Translations under genes and position numbers: made by a program
The notes under the pieces: model-generated
Seen by the model: the letters and a program-made list of their open reading frames with translations, nothing else
What the model was told of the DNA's origin: nothing
Database searches by the model: none
In this document: positions 40,336 through 49,674 of the stretch, one piece after another
How positions within the stretch are numbered: position 1 is the first letter of the stretch
How the letters are laid out: each line of letters starts with the position of its first letter
Assembly (NCBI GenBank): GCA_050732635.1
Contig: JBOHRE010000007.1
Location: 1-62,444, forward strand
From: JBOHRE01 sp050732635
GTDB lineage: Bacteria; Gemmatimonadota; Gemmatimonadetes; Longimicrobiales; RSA9
DNA length: 62,444 bases
Direction: 5' to 3'

Positions 40336-41553
40336 TTGCGGGCAATCCGGTTACACTACCGGCCGGTTCGGTACCTGCTCAGCCGTTATCTCGGTCGTGG
40401 ACCGGGACTCTCTCTCGGTTCGCTGGGCTTCATTTCGTTGGATGATGTGGCGCCGCCGCCGCTGCCCGGGCGGGACTGGGTGCGGGTACGGCCGTTGCTC
40501 AGCGGGATTTGCGGCAGCGATCTGGCCGCGGTGATGGCGCGTGACTCCTTCCTGCTCGAGCCGTTCCAGACGTACCCGTTCACCTTCGGGCACGAGAACA
40601 TCGGCCGGCTGAAGGAGCTCGGACCCGAGGTGGCGGGGTGGAGTCCTGGCGACCGCGTGGCCATTCGGCCGATGTTGGCGTGCGAGCAGCGCGGCCTGGA
40701 GCCCGCGTGCCGCGCCTGCGCCGCTGGCGAGTACGGGTTGTGTACGCGCACAACGGATGGCGGCCTGAGCCCCGGGTTCATGATCGGCTTCTGCGCCGAC
40801 ACCGGGGGCGGCTGGGCGGACGAGTTCGTCGCCCACCGAAGCCAGGTGCTGCGCATGCCTTCCCAGGTCGGCGACGACGTCGCGGTCCTCCTCGACGCCT
40901 TCGCCTCCGCGCTCCGGCCGGTGCTGTTGCACCCACCGGCCGAGGGCGACACCGTGCTCGTGATTGGCGCCGGCAGTATCGGCCTGCTGACGGTGCGGGC
41001 GCTGCGCCTGAGCGGCTGGCAGGGCGACATTGCGGTGCTCGGCCGTTATGATTTCCAGAACCAGCGGGCGGAGGCGGCGGGGGCGAGCCGCATTCTGCGC
41101 AACCGCGAGGAGTTGTATCGGTGGGCGACGTCGCTCCCCGGCGCACGGGGTTACAAGCCGACGTTGGCACCCCGCTTCATCGAGGGCGGGCCGACGCTGG
41201 TCTATGACACGGTGGCCAATGAAGGCAGCCTCGGCGATACGCTCGCAGTAACCGCAGGTGGTGGTCGCGTCATTGTCGTCGGCACGACCACCAAGCTGAG
41301 CGCCGACTGGACGCGTCTGGTCCTGCGCAGCATCACGGTGGCGGGCGTCTTCGCCTACGGCTTGGCGCCGTTCGACGGTGGCCGCCGCGACATTTATGAC
41401 ATTGCGCTCGAGCTGCTCGGTACCGGCGGCTTGGATGCGCTCGACCTGGTGACTCATGTGTTCGATCTGGAGGAATACCGTGCCGCACTCGCAGCAGCCC
41501 TGGACAAAGCCGGCGCTCGATCCATCAAGGTCGCACTCCGGCCGGGCGGCTGA
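40336..41553 (+). CDS. Zinc-dependent alcohol/polyol dehydrogenase
   Basis: 405 residues from TTG 40336, which has GGAGG at ideal spacing. Catalytic zinc site: GICGSD with Cys, then FGHENIG; a structural-zinc-like cysteine set ACEQRG, CRACAAGEYGLC. NAD site VIGAGSIGLLTVRAL. The C-terminal part resembles glucose dehydrogenase/threonine dehydrogenase-type MDRs. The next gene starts inside its last 74 bases, so they are translated together. Acting on the amino-ketone made by the oxoamine synthase is an attractive inference. Confidence 0.86.
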   Translation: MRAIRLHYRPVRYLLSRYLGRGPGLSLGSLGFISLDDVAPPPLPGRDWVRVRPLLSGICGSDLAAVMARDSFLLEPFQTYPFTFGHENIGRLKELGPEVAGWSPGDRVAIRPMLACEQRGLEPACRACAAGEYGLCTRTTDGGLSPGFMIGFCADTGGGWADEFVAHRSQVLRMPSQVGDDVAVLLDAFASALRPVLLHPPAEGDTVLVIGAGSIGLLTVRALRLSGWQGDIAVLGRYDFQNQRAEAAGASRILRNREELYRWATSLPGARGYKPTLAPRFIEGGPTLVYDTVANEGSLGDTLAVTAGGGRVIVVGTTTKLSADWTRLVLRSITVAGVFAYGLAPFDGGRRDIYDIALELLGTGGLDALDLVTHVFDLEEYRAALAAALDKAGARSIKVALRPGG

Positions 41554-42832
41554 GCTGCTCGAGCGGTTCACGCGCGACCCGTTCCACGGCTTCTTCGATG
41601 GCCACTCGGCCGCGGACCTGGTCGCGCCCGGCTCGCTGCTCGACCACGCCCCGGTGCGCCGGTGGTTCGAGCTCATGGAGGCGGGCCTGCCGCAGTCCCT
41701 CTACACGTTCCAGCTGCCGTTGTCGCGCGCCTGCGGACCGGACTCGGCCGCGCTCGGCGAGCCCATCGTGATGTTCTCGACCTACTCCTATCTCGGGCTG
41801 GTCGGTCATCCCCGCCTCGCCGAAGCCGTCAAGCGTGCCGTCGACATCTACGGCACCTCGACGGGCGGCGTGCGCCTGTTGACGGGCACGCTCGAGCTAC
41901 ACCTCCAGCTCGAGCAGCAGCTTGCCAGGTTCCTCGGCCGCGAAGCGGCCGCGACCTTCGCATCGGGTTATGATGCCAACATCGCCGCGATCACGTCTCT
42001 CTTCGGACCGAACGACTATGTGATCCTCGACCAGTACGCTCACCAGAGCATTCATGACGGCGTACGGATGGCCGGCTGCGAGAACAAGCGCTTCAAGCAC
42101 AACGACATGGAGGATCTGCGGCGGCGTCTGAGGCAGGCCCGCAGCCGCGGCGCAAAGCGCATCCTCATTGCCGTCGACGCGGTTTTCTCGATGGATGGCG
42201 ACCAGGCGCCGATCGCCGAGCTGATCAAGATCAAGAAGGAGTTCGGCGCCTTTCTGCTCGTCGATGAGGCACATTCCATCGGTGCGATCGGACGCACCGG
42301 CCGGGGCGCCTGCGAGGAGCAGGACATCGATCCCGCCGACATCGACATCACCACCGGCTCATTGTCGAAGGGCATTCCCTCGACGGGCGGCTTCGTGGCC
42401 GGATCGCAGGCGCTGAAGATCTATATCCAGCACGGCTCGGCGCCCTACATCTTCAGCGCCGCACTGTCGCCGGCCAATACGGCGGCGATCCTGGAAGCCC
42501 TGCGCATCCTGGAAGAGGATCCAGGCCGCATGGAACGCCTGCGCGAAAACACGCGCCGGCTGAAGGAGGGCGTCGAGGCGCTCGGCTTCGATGTGTCGCG
42601 TGCGAGCAGTCCGGTCGTGCCCCTCATACTGGGCGACGAGTGGCGCGCCTACCGGTGGGCGCGGACCGCGCTCGACCGCGGCGTCTTCGTTTCCGCCGTC
42701 ACCTTTCCGGCGGTCTCGCCGGGGCAGGCCCGGCTTCGGCTCTGTGCCACTGCCGAGCACAAGCCCGAACACTTCGAGCGCCTGTTCAGCGCCCTCGACT
42801 GCTGCTTGGAGGAGGAGAAAGCGGCGGTCTGA
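41480..42832 (+). CDS. Alpha-oxoamine synthase (serine palmitoyltransferase/KBL-like)
   Basis: 450 residues from GTG 41480, which has GGAGGA six bases upstream inside the previous gene. PLP motifs: GTSTGGVRLLTGTLELHLQLE, ASGYDANIAA, the Asp262 in LLVDEAHSIG, and Lys297 in TGSLSKGIP. A 60-residue N-terminal extension precedes the AOS core, as in many AOS enzymes linked to secondary products. It condenses an amino acid with an acyl-thioester to an alpha-aminoketone. Overlap with a Zn-dehydrogenase suggests that the aminoketone is reduced. Candidates are sphingoid bases, aminoketone signals or aminoacetone-type steps. Confidence 0.86.
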   Translation: MPHSQQPWTKPALDPSRSHSGRAAELLERFTRDPFHGFFDGHSAADLVAPGSLLDHAPVRRWFELMEAGLPQSLYTFQLPLSRACGPDSAALGEPIVMFSTYSYLGLVGHPRLAEAVKRAVDIYGTSTGGVRLLTGTLELHLQLEQQLARFLGREAAATFASGYDANIAAITSLFGPNDYVILDQYAHQSIHDGVRMAGCENKRFKHNDMEDLRRRLRQARSRGAKRILIAVDAVFSMDGDQAPIAELIKIKKEFGAFLLVDEAHSIGAIGRTGRGACEEQDIDPADIDITTGSLSKGIPSTGGFVAGSQALKIYIQHGSAPYIFSAALSPANTAAILEALRILEEDPGRMERLRENTRRLKEGVEALGFDVSRASSPVVPLILGDEWRAYRWARTALDRGVFVSAVTFPAVSPGQARLRLCATAEHKPEHFERLFSALDCCLEEEKAAV

Positions 42833-42857
42833 ATGACACGGCGACGGGCACGCGCGC

Positions 42858-44561
42858 TCAGCGACCCCAGCCGGGCCCGCGAACGATGCGGCCCGGCTTC
42901 GCGCCCGTATGCTGCCCATCGCGCACCACCTGCACGCCATTCACGAACACATGGCGCACACCAGTCGAAAGCTGGTGGGGTTGCTCGAACGTTGCGTGGT
43001 CAGTGATCGTCGCCGGATCGAACACCACGACATCGGCGAAGAAGCCCGGCTTGAGCACGCCACGATCGCTGATGGATAGCCGGGTCGCGACCGCCGAGCT
43101 CATCTTGCGGATGGCATCCTCTAGCTCGAGCACGCCCTCGTCGCGCACGTACTTGCCCAGAATGCGTGGAAAGGTGCCGTACGCGCGGGGATGCGCCAGC
43201 GAGGTCGCACTGTCGGGGTCGAAGCCGCCGGCATCGGTGCCGAACTTGATCCAGGGCTGCTGCAATTGCAGGCGGACGTTGTCCTCGGACATCAGGAAGT
43301 AGAGCGCGCCGATCCCACCCTCCTCGCTGATCAGCAGGTCCACGAGCGTATCGAACCAGTCCTTGCCGGTCATCTCGGCGGCCTCGCTCAGCCGCTTCCC
43401 CATGTACCGTTGGTTCTCCGGGCGGTCGAGGTCGACGAGCATCACGCCCTCGGGCGTCGCCAGATTGCAGAAGTCCTCCCATTCCTTTTCACCCGGCGCC
43501 ACGACCTCGCGCTCGAGGCGAGCGAGGACGGTCGAATCGCGCAGGTTATCGAGCAGTCGGCCATCGGCGGACGCCCAGGGCGGCAAACATGCGGCCAGCC
43601 CCGTTCCGCCAGCGGTGTACGGGTACATGTCCGCCTGCACATCGAGGCCGGCCGCCCGAGCCGAGTCGATCTTCGCGATCGCCAGGGGTGCCTTCGGCCA
43701 GTTGCGGACGCCGGCCGCCTTGAGATGGTAGATCTCGACGGGCACGCCGGCCGCTTCACCGATGCGGATCGCTTCGTCGATCGCTTGCAGGTACCGATCG
43801 CCCTCCGAGCGCATGTGCGTGATGTAGACGCCGCCATACGGCGCCATTGCCCGAGCGATTTCGATCAGCTCCTCCGTCGAGGCGAAGTTGCCGGGCGGGT
43901 AGACCAGCGCCGAGCCGATGCCGAACGCACCATCCTCCATAGCCCAGCGCACGGCCTTCCGCATGGAATCCAGCTCGGTGGGTGAAGCAGGACCCATTGC
44001 TTCACCCTTGCCGTATACGCGAATCGTGCTCGCGCCGACGAACGAGCCGATGTTCGGCGACGCGCCATGTGCCTCCATGGCCCGCAGCCAGCGATCGAAT
44101 CCGCCTTCACCGACAAAGCTGCGCGCCAGGCCGGCGCGCTCCTCATCGTCCGTCGACGTAGCGCCGAGCATGCGTTCGTTGAGTGGCGCATTCGTTGTGC
44201 TCTCGCCCATGATCTCCGTGGTGATGCCTTGCGTGATCTTGCTGACCACGCGGCCATCGCCGAACAGGAAGTTGCCTCGCGAGTGACTCTGGATGTCTAT
44301 GAACCCGGGGCTGACGACGAGGCCGCGCGCAGCCACGCGTTGAGTCGCGGCCGCGCCGCGCAGCAAGCCCTGCGGCGTGATCGCAGCGATCCGATCACCG
44401 CGAATCCCTATGTCGCCGTAGAACCAGGCCGCGCCCGTGCCATCGACGACACGGCCGCCCTCGATGATCACGTCGTAACGGGCACGAGGGCTGGGGGCCT
44501 CGGGCCCGCGCGGCGCACAGGCGAGCACGACCATACTGAGCAGAAGCAGCGACCGCTTCAT
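42858..44561 (-). CDS. N-acyl-D-amino-acid deacylase, lipoprotein
   Basis: 567 residues. Lipoprotein signal RSLLLLSMVVLACAPRG. Amidohydrolase fold with IIEGGRVVDGTGAAWFYGDI, GFIDIQSHSRG, GITTEIMGE, YITHMRSEGD, EIYHLKAAG, and IKFGTDAGG; DIQSHS replaces the usual DxHxH at the first metal site, as in one D-aminoacylase branch. It would release D-amino acids from N-acylated forms outside the cytoplasm. A single gene with no D-amino-acid oxidase or racemase nearby. Confidence 0.86.
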   Translation of the reverse strand: MKRSLLLLSMVVLACAPRGPEAPSPRARYDVIIEGGRVVDGTGAAWFYGDIGIRGDRIAAITPQGLLRGAAATQRVAARGLVVSPGFIDIQSHSRGNFLFGDGRVVSKITQGITTEIMGESTTNAPLNERMLGATSTDDEERAGLARSFVGEGGFDRWLRAMEAHGASPNIGSFVGASTIRVYGKGEAMGPASPTELDSMRKAVRWAMEDGAFGIGSALVYPPGNFASTEELIEIARAMAPYGGVYITHMRSEGDRYLQAIDEAIRIGEAAGVPVEIYHLKAAGVRNWPKAPLAIAKIDSARAAGLDVQADMYPYTAGGTGLAACLPPWASADGRLLDNLRDSTVLARLEREVVAPGEKEWEDFCNLATPEGVMLVDLDRPENQRYMGKRLSEAAEMTGKDWFDTLVDLLISEEGGIGALYFLMSEDNVRLQLQQPWIKFGTDAGGFDPDSATSLAHPRAYGTFPRILGKYVRDEGVLELEDAIRKMSSAVATRLSISDRGVLKPGFFADVVVFDPATITDHATFEQPHQLSTGVRHVFVNGVQVVRDGQHTGAKPGRIVRGPGWGR

Positions 44562-44653
44562 TACGACCTCCGGACGGTGTACGGGGTGAGACGCGCTGCG
44601 CGGCGGCTAGGATGCTCGCCGCCCGCGACCGCGGCAAGGTAACCGCATGCGAC

Positions 44654-46180
<1,527 letters not shown>

Positions 46181-46420
46181 CGCTCAGGAAACGTCCAGCC
46201 TTGGGCTCATAATGCCTCCTGTGGTGGGTCATTGGCGCTCGACGGCCCGCCGCTCCGGACCGCGCCGCGGATCCGAACGCCTGCGCGCGTCTCGCGCTCC
46301 GCGTGCCGGCGCGCCATCCTGTGTCCTTCGCGGCCACCGGGGCGTCGTCGCGGCTGGCGCAGCCGGGCCGAGCAACGCGCCGCAAGGTCGAGACGGCGCG
46401 CGAGCCTGTCAATCGATCAT

Positions 46421-48490
46421 ATGAGCGAAAGCCTGATCGCCGTCGACACCGGCGGCACCTTCACGGATGTCGTGTGCGTCCGGGGTGGACGACTGTGGAT
46501 CCTGAAGGTCCTGTCCACGCCGGACGATCCGGCCCGCGCGGTCCTCACCGGTATCCGCCAGATCCTGGCCGACAGCCCCGGTCGCGATCGCCGCACGACC
46601 GAGGTGGCCGACGCGGAGCGGACCGACCCCGCTGCCGACCCGGGATTCACGCTGATTCATGGCTCGACGGTGGCGACGAATGCACTACTCGAGCGCCGTG
46701 GTGGCAGAGTCGCACTGGTCACGAACGCCGGGTTCGAGGATCTGATCGAAATCGGCCGTCAGAACCGGCCGCAGCTCTACGCGCTGGTCGGCGAGCGGCT
46801 GCCACCGCTGGTCGCGCCGCCCGACCGGCATGGCATACGCGGCCGGCTCGGGCCGCGCGGTGAGGTGCTCGAGCCACTCGATGAGGCGGAGCTGAGCGCG
46901 CTCGCCGGTCGGCTGCGCGCTGCGGAGTCGATCGCGATCTGCCTGCTGCACAGTTACGCAGCTTCCGAGCACGAGGAGCGGATCGCCGCCGTAGTCCGCG
47001 AGCTCGGATTGCCGATCTCGATCTCGTCGCGCCTGTTGCCGGAGTACCGCGAGTACGAGCGCACCGCGACGACGGTCGTGAACGCCTACGTCGCGCCGAC
47101 CATGGAGCGCTATCTCGGCCGGCTCGAGCACGTGTCGGGCGCGCGTCGCGTACGCATCATGGGGTCCGCTGGCGGCGCGCTAGCACTCGAGCGCGCGCGG
47201 CACGAGCCCGCGCATACGGTGCTTTCCGGTCCGGCGGGCGGCGTGATCGGAGCGCTCACGATCGCGCGCAATGCTGGCTTCGATGAGGTCCTCACCTTCG
47301 ATATGGGCGGCACATCGACCGATGTGTCGCTGTGCATCGGCAGGCCGCAGCTAACGCGTGACTTCACGATCGCAGGCCTGCCTGTGGCGCTGCCGATGCT
47401 CGACATCCACACGGTGGGTGCTGGGGGCGGTTCGATCGCCTGGCGCGATGCCGGCGGCGCGCTGCGCGTCGGGCCTCGCAGCGCCGGTGCTGTGCCGGGG
47501 CCGATCGCGTATGGCAGGGGTGGCACCGATCTCACCGTGACCGACGCCAACTTGTGGCTCGGCCGGCTCCCGGTCGACGCATTTCTCGGTGGTGCGCGGC
47601 GACTCGACCGCGAGCTGATCGCAGCGCCCTTGAGAGGGTTGGCGCAGGCGCTCGGCGTCAGCGATGACGAGGCGGCGGCCGGCGTGGTCGAGGTCGTCAA
47701 CGTCGCCATGGAAGGCGCGCTACGCGTGATCAGCGTCGAGCGGGGCCACGACCCGCGGGGATTCACGCTGGTCCCGTTCGGCGGCGCGGCAGGGCTGCAT
47801 GCCGTCGAGCTGGCTCAGCGGCTCGGCATTCCGCGCGTGCTCGTGCCGCCCGACCCTGGTGTGCTCTCGGCGTTTGGCATGCTCGTCTCCCCGATCAGCC
47901 GGCAAAGCTCCCGCACGGTCTTGATCGTGGTTCGGCCGGATGAGCGCGTTGCCGCGCTGGACGCGCCGTTCGCCGCACTGGAGGCCGATGCACGGCAGGC
48001 GATGACCGAGGAAGGCGTGCCGGATTCAGCGATCTCGATCGAACGGATCGTCGATGCGCGCTACGCCGGCCAGAGCTACGAGCTCCCCGTCCCGGCACGC
48101 GATTGGGTCGAGGCCTTCCAGCAGGCGCATCACGCGCGCTACGGCTATTCACTGCCACAGGAGAGCGTCGAGGCGGTCACGCTCCGCGTCGTGGCGACAT
48201 CGCCGCCGGCCGATGTCGCGTTGCCGGAGCTGCGGCGCGCCGACAGTGAGCCATCACCCGCCGATGCACCCTGCGATGTGGCCCACGCCGGCGCCTGGAT
48301 CTCCGCGGCCCGCTTCGATCGCGCCACCCTGCTCGCCGGGCACCGCCTGACCGGACCGGCCATCGTCACCGAGTACAGCGCCACCACGTGGCTGCCGCCT
48401 GGCTGGCTCGCCGAAGTACGCCGAGACGGCGCGCTTCTGCTGTCGCCGGAGCGGAGCGTCGGGGAACTCGCGCGCCACCCGCCACGGTAG
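46421..48490 (+). CDS. Hydantoinase A-type ATP-dependent hydrolase
   Basis: 689 residues from ATG 46421. Actin-like ATPase features: AVDTGGTFTDVVCV, HGSTVATNALLERRGGRVAL, FDMGGTSTDVSLC, and GSAGGALA, followed by GAGGGSIA and VSGPAGG-type LSGPAGGVIGAL. It is the HyuA/OplA A-subunit type that opens hydantoin or 5-oxoproline rings with ATP. The usual HyuB partner is not adjacent. It may act with a remote B subunit or be an acetophenone/ATP-type relative. Confidence 0.85.
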   Translation: MSESLIAVDTGGTFTDVVCVRGGRLWILKVLSTPDDPARAVLTGIRQILADSPGRDRRTTEVADAERTDPAADPGFTLIHGSTVATNALLERRGGRVALVTNAGFEDLIEIGRQNRPQLYALVGERLPPLVAPPDRHGIRGRLGPRGEVLEPLDEAELSALAGRLRAAESIAICLLHSYAASEHEERIAAVVRELGLPISISSRLLPEYREYERTATTVVNAYVAPTMERYLGRLEHVSGARRVRIMGSAGGALALERARHEPAHTVLSGPAGGVIGALTIARNAGFDEVLTFDMGGTSTDVSLCIGRPQLTRDFTIAGLPVALPMLDIHTVGAGGGSIAWRDAGGALRVGPRSAGAVPGPIAYGRGGTDLTVTDANLWLGRLPVDAFLGGARRLDRELIAAPLRGLAQALGVSDDEAAAGVVEVVNVAMEGALRVISVERGHDPRGFTLVPFGGAAGLHAVELAQRLGIPRVLVPPDPGVLSAFGMLVSPISRQSSRTVLIVVRPDERVAALDAPFAALEADARQAMTEEGVPDSAISIERIVDARYAGQSYELPVPARDWVEAFQQAHHARYGYSLPQESVEAVTLRVVATSPPADVALPELRRADSEPSPADAPCDVAHAGAWISAARFDRATLLAGHRLTGPAIVTEYSATTWLPPGWLAEVRRDGALLLSPERSVGELARHPPR

Positions 48491-48572
48491 CACAGGGCGC
48501 GAGGCGGCGGTGACGGCGCGCGTCCGCTCGGCGTTGCCAACCTGATGTCCACCCGGCAGAGGAGGAGAGACC

Positions 48573-49190
48573 ATGCGAGCGATCGCTACGACGCTCCTGG
48601 TGGTGACGGCTACACTCGTCGTCTGCGCGGCCGACGCGGCCGCGCAGAGTATCCAGATCGTGCCGAAGATCGGCGCGTTCAAGGCGGTCAGCGACCTGGG
48701 CGAGATCAGCGGCAGCCCGCGGGAGCTCGAGGGCAGCCTGGCAGTCGGCCTCGCCGCCGAGCTCGGGCTCGGATCGCTGCCCTTCGATCTGCGGGCGAAC
48801 TTCGACTACGCCACTGACACGGAGGTCTCCAGCGAGGGCATCGGTGATCCGGGTTCCGCCAGTGGCAACCTGCTGGCTGTGACCGGCGATCTCGTGTTCC
48901 GCGTCGGCTCCGGCGAGGGGCTGCTGGCGCCCTATCTGCTCGCCGGCGGTGGCCTGAAGCGTTACGACATCAACACCGACGAGATCGCCGACCCGAACTT
49001 CGAGAACATCTTCGACGAGAACCAGACGAAGCCGACCGGCCACCTGGGCTTGGGCCTGGGCCTCGGCCTGGGATTGATTTCGATTGTCGCCGAGCTGAGT
49101 GACTACATCAGCCAGTTCGAGGCCGAAGGCGGCTCCGAGCTGCAGCACGATGTGTTCGGCATGCTGGGGGTGCGCGTACGACTGTTCTGA
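48573..49190 (+). CDS. Probable outer-membrane beta-barrel protein
   Basis: 205 residues with a strong AGGAGG before the ATG. Signal peptide TTLLVVTATLVVCAADAAAQ. Alternating-residue strands (VPKIGAFKAV, LAVGLAAELGLG, LAPYLLAGGGLKRY, LGLGLGLGLGLISIVAELSD) and a terminal RVRLF ending in Phe fit a small eight-stranded barrel inserted by the Bam machinery. The Leu-Gly run LGLGLGLGLGL is a striking repeat. Ligand or function unknown. Confidence 0.75.
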   Translation: MRAIATTLLVVTATLVVCAADAAAQSIQIVPKIGAFKAVSDLGEISGSPRELEGSLAVGLAAELGLGSLPFDLRANFDYATDTEVSSEGIGDPGSASGNLLAVTGDLVFRVGSGEGLLAPYLLAGGGLKRYDINTDEIADPNFENIFDENQTKPTGHLGLGLGLGLGLISIVAELSDYISQFEAEGGSELQHDVFGMLGVRVRLF

Positions 49191-49208
49191 GAGTCAGAGC
49201 GCGTAACA

Positions 49209-49242
49209 GGGACCGGGCCCGCGCCACGTGGCGCCCGGTCCC
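49209..49242. terminator. Long stem-loop, likely bidirectional terminator
   Basis: Perfect 10-base arms GGGACCGGGC and GCCCGGTCCC, with a further palindrome GCGCCACGTGGCGC inside. It lies 18 bases after the beta-barrel stop and just before the stop of the convergent small gene. Confidence 0.75.
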
Positions 49243-49249
49243 GGGCCAC

Positions 49250-49525
49250 TCACGTCTCCGGCTCGACGACCCGTTTCGTGTCGGGATGGGATGCGCGGTT
49301 CAGCTCTGCCTCCTCGGCCGTCCGCGTCATCCCCTCTTCCATCAGCATCCCGCGCATGGGCTCATCCAGATCCGGGAAATGCTGACTGATCTCGCGCATG
49401 TACTCGGCGACCCGTTCGCCGCGGTCGTGTTCGTCCAGGTCGAAGGCGTAGTCTTCGAGCATCCGCTCGAACAGCTCGGCCCGGGCCTGGGCATAGGCCG
49501 CGGCGCGGCGATCCAGTCCTGGCAT
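49250..49525 (-). CDS. Small acidic helical protein, unknown
   Basis: 91 residues from ATG 49525, preceded by GGAG; the frame extends upstream to 49573 without support. Helical throughout: YAQARAELFERMLEDYAFDL, RVAEYMREISQHFPDLDEPM, LMEEGMTRTAEEAELNR. No signal or known domain. A terminator sits just beyond its stop. Function unknown. Confidence 0.6.
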   Translation of the reverse strand: MPGLDRRAAAYAQARAELFERMLEDYAFDLDEHDRGERVAEYMREISQHFPDLDEPMRGMLMEEGMTRTAEEAELNRASHPDTKRVVEPET

Positions 49526-49674
49526 GGTCCATCTCCGGTTCGATTGCTCAGCGGCTCGAGGGGCAAGATCCACACCGGCCTTGAGGCGCCGCGCGACCCG
49601 CCGTTAGCTTCTCCTGCTGCCGGACCGGCGCTGCGAATCACGGCCGGCCCGACTGCTGCAGCAAAACGGAGCTC

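Noticed and set aside
46181..46420. Possible gene between trpE and the hydantoinase gene
   Set aside because: Frames are open on both strands but without ribosome site, motif or sensible composition; treated as intergenic.
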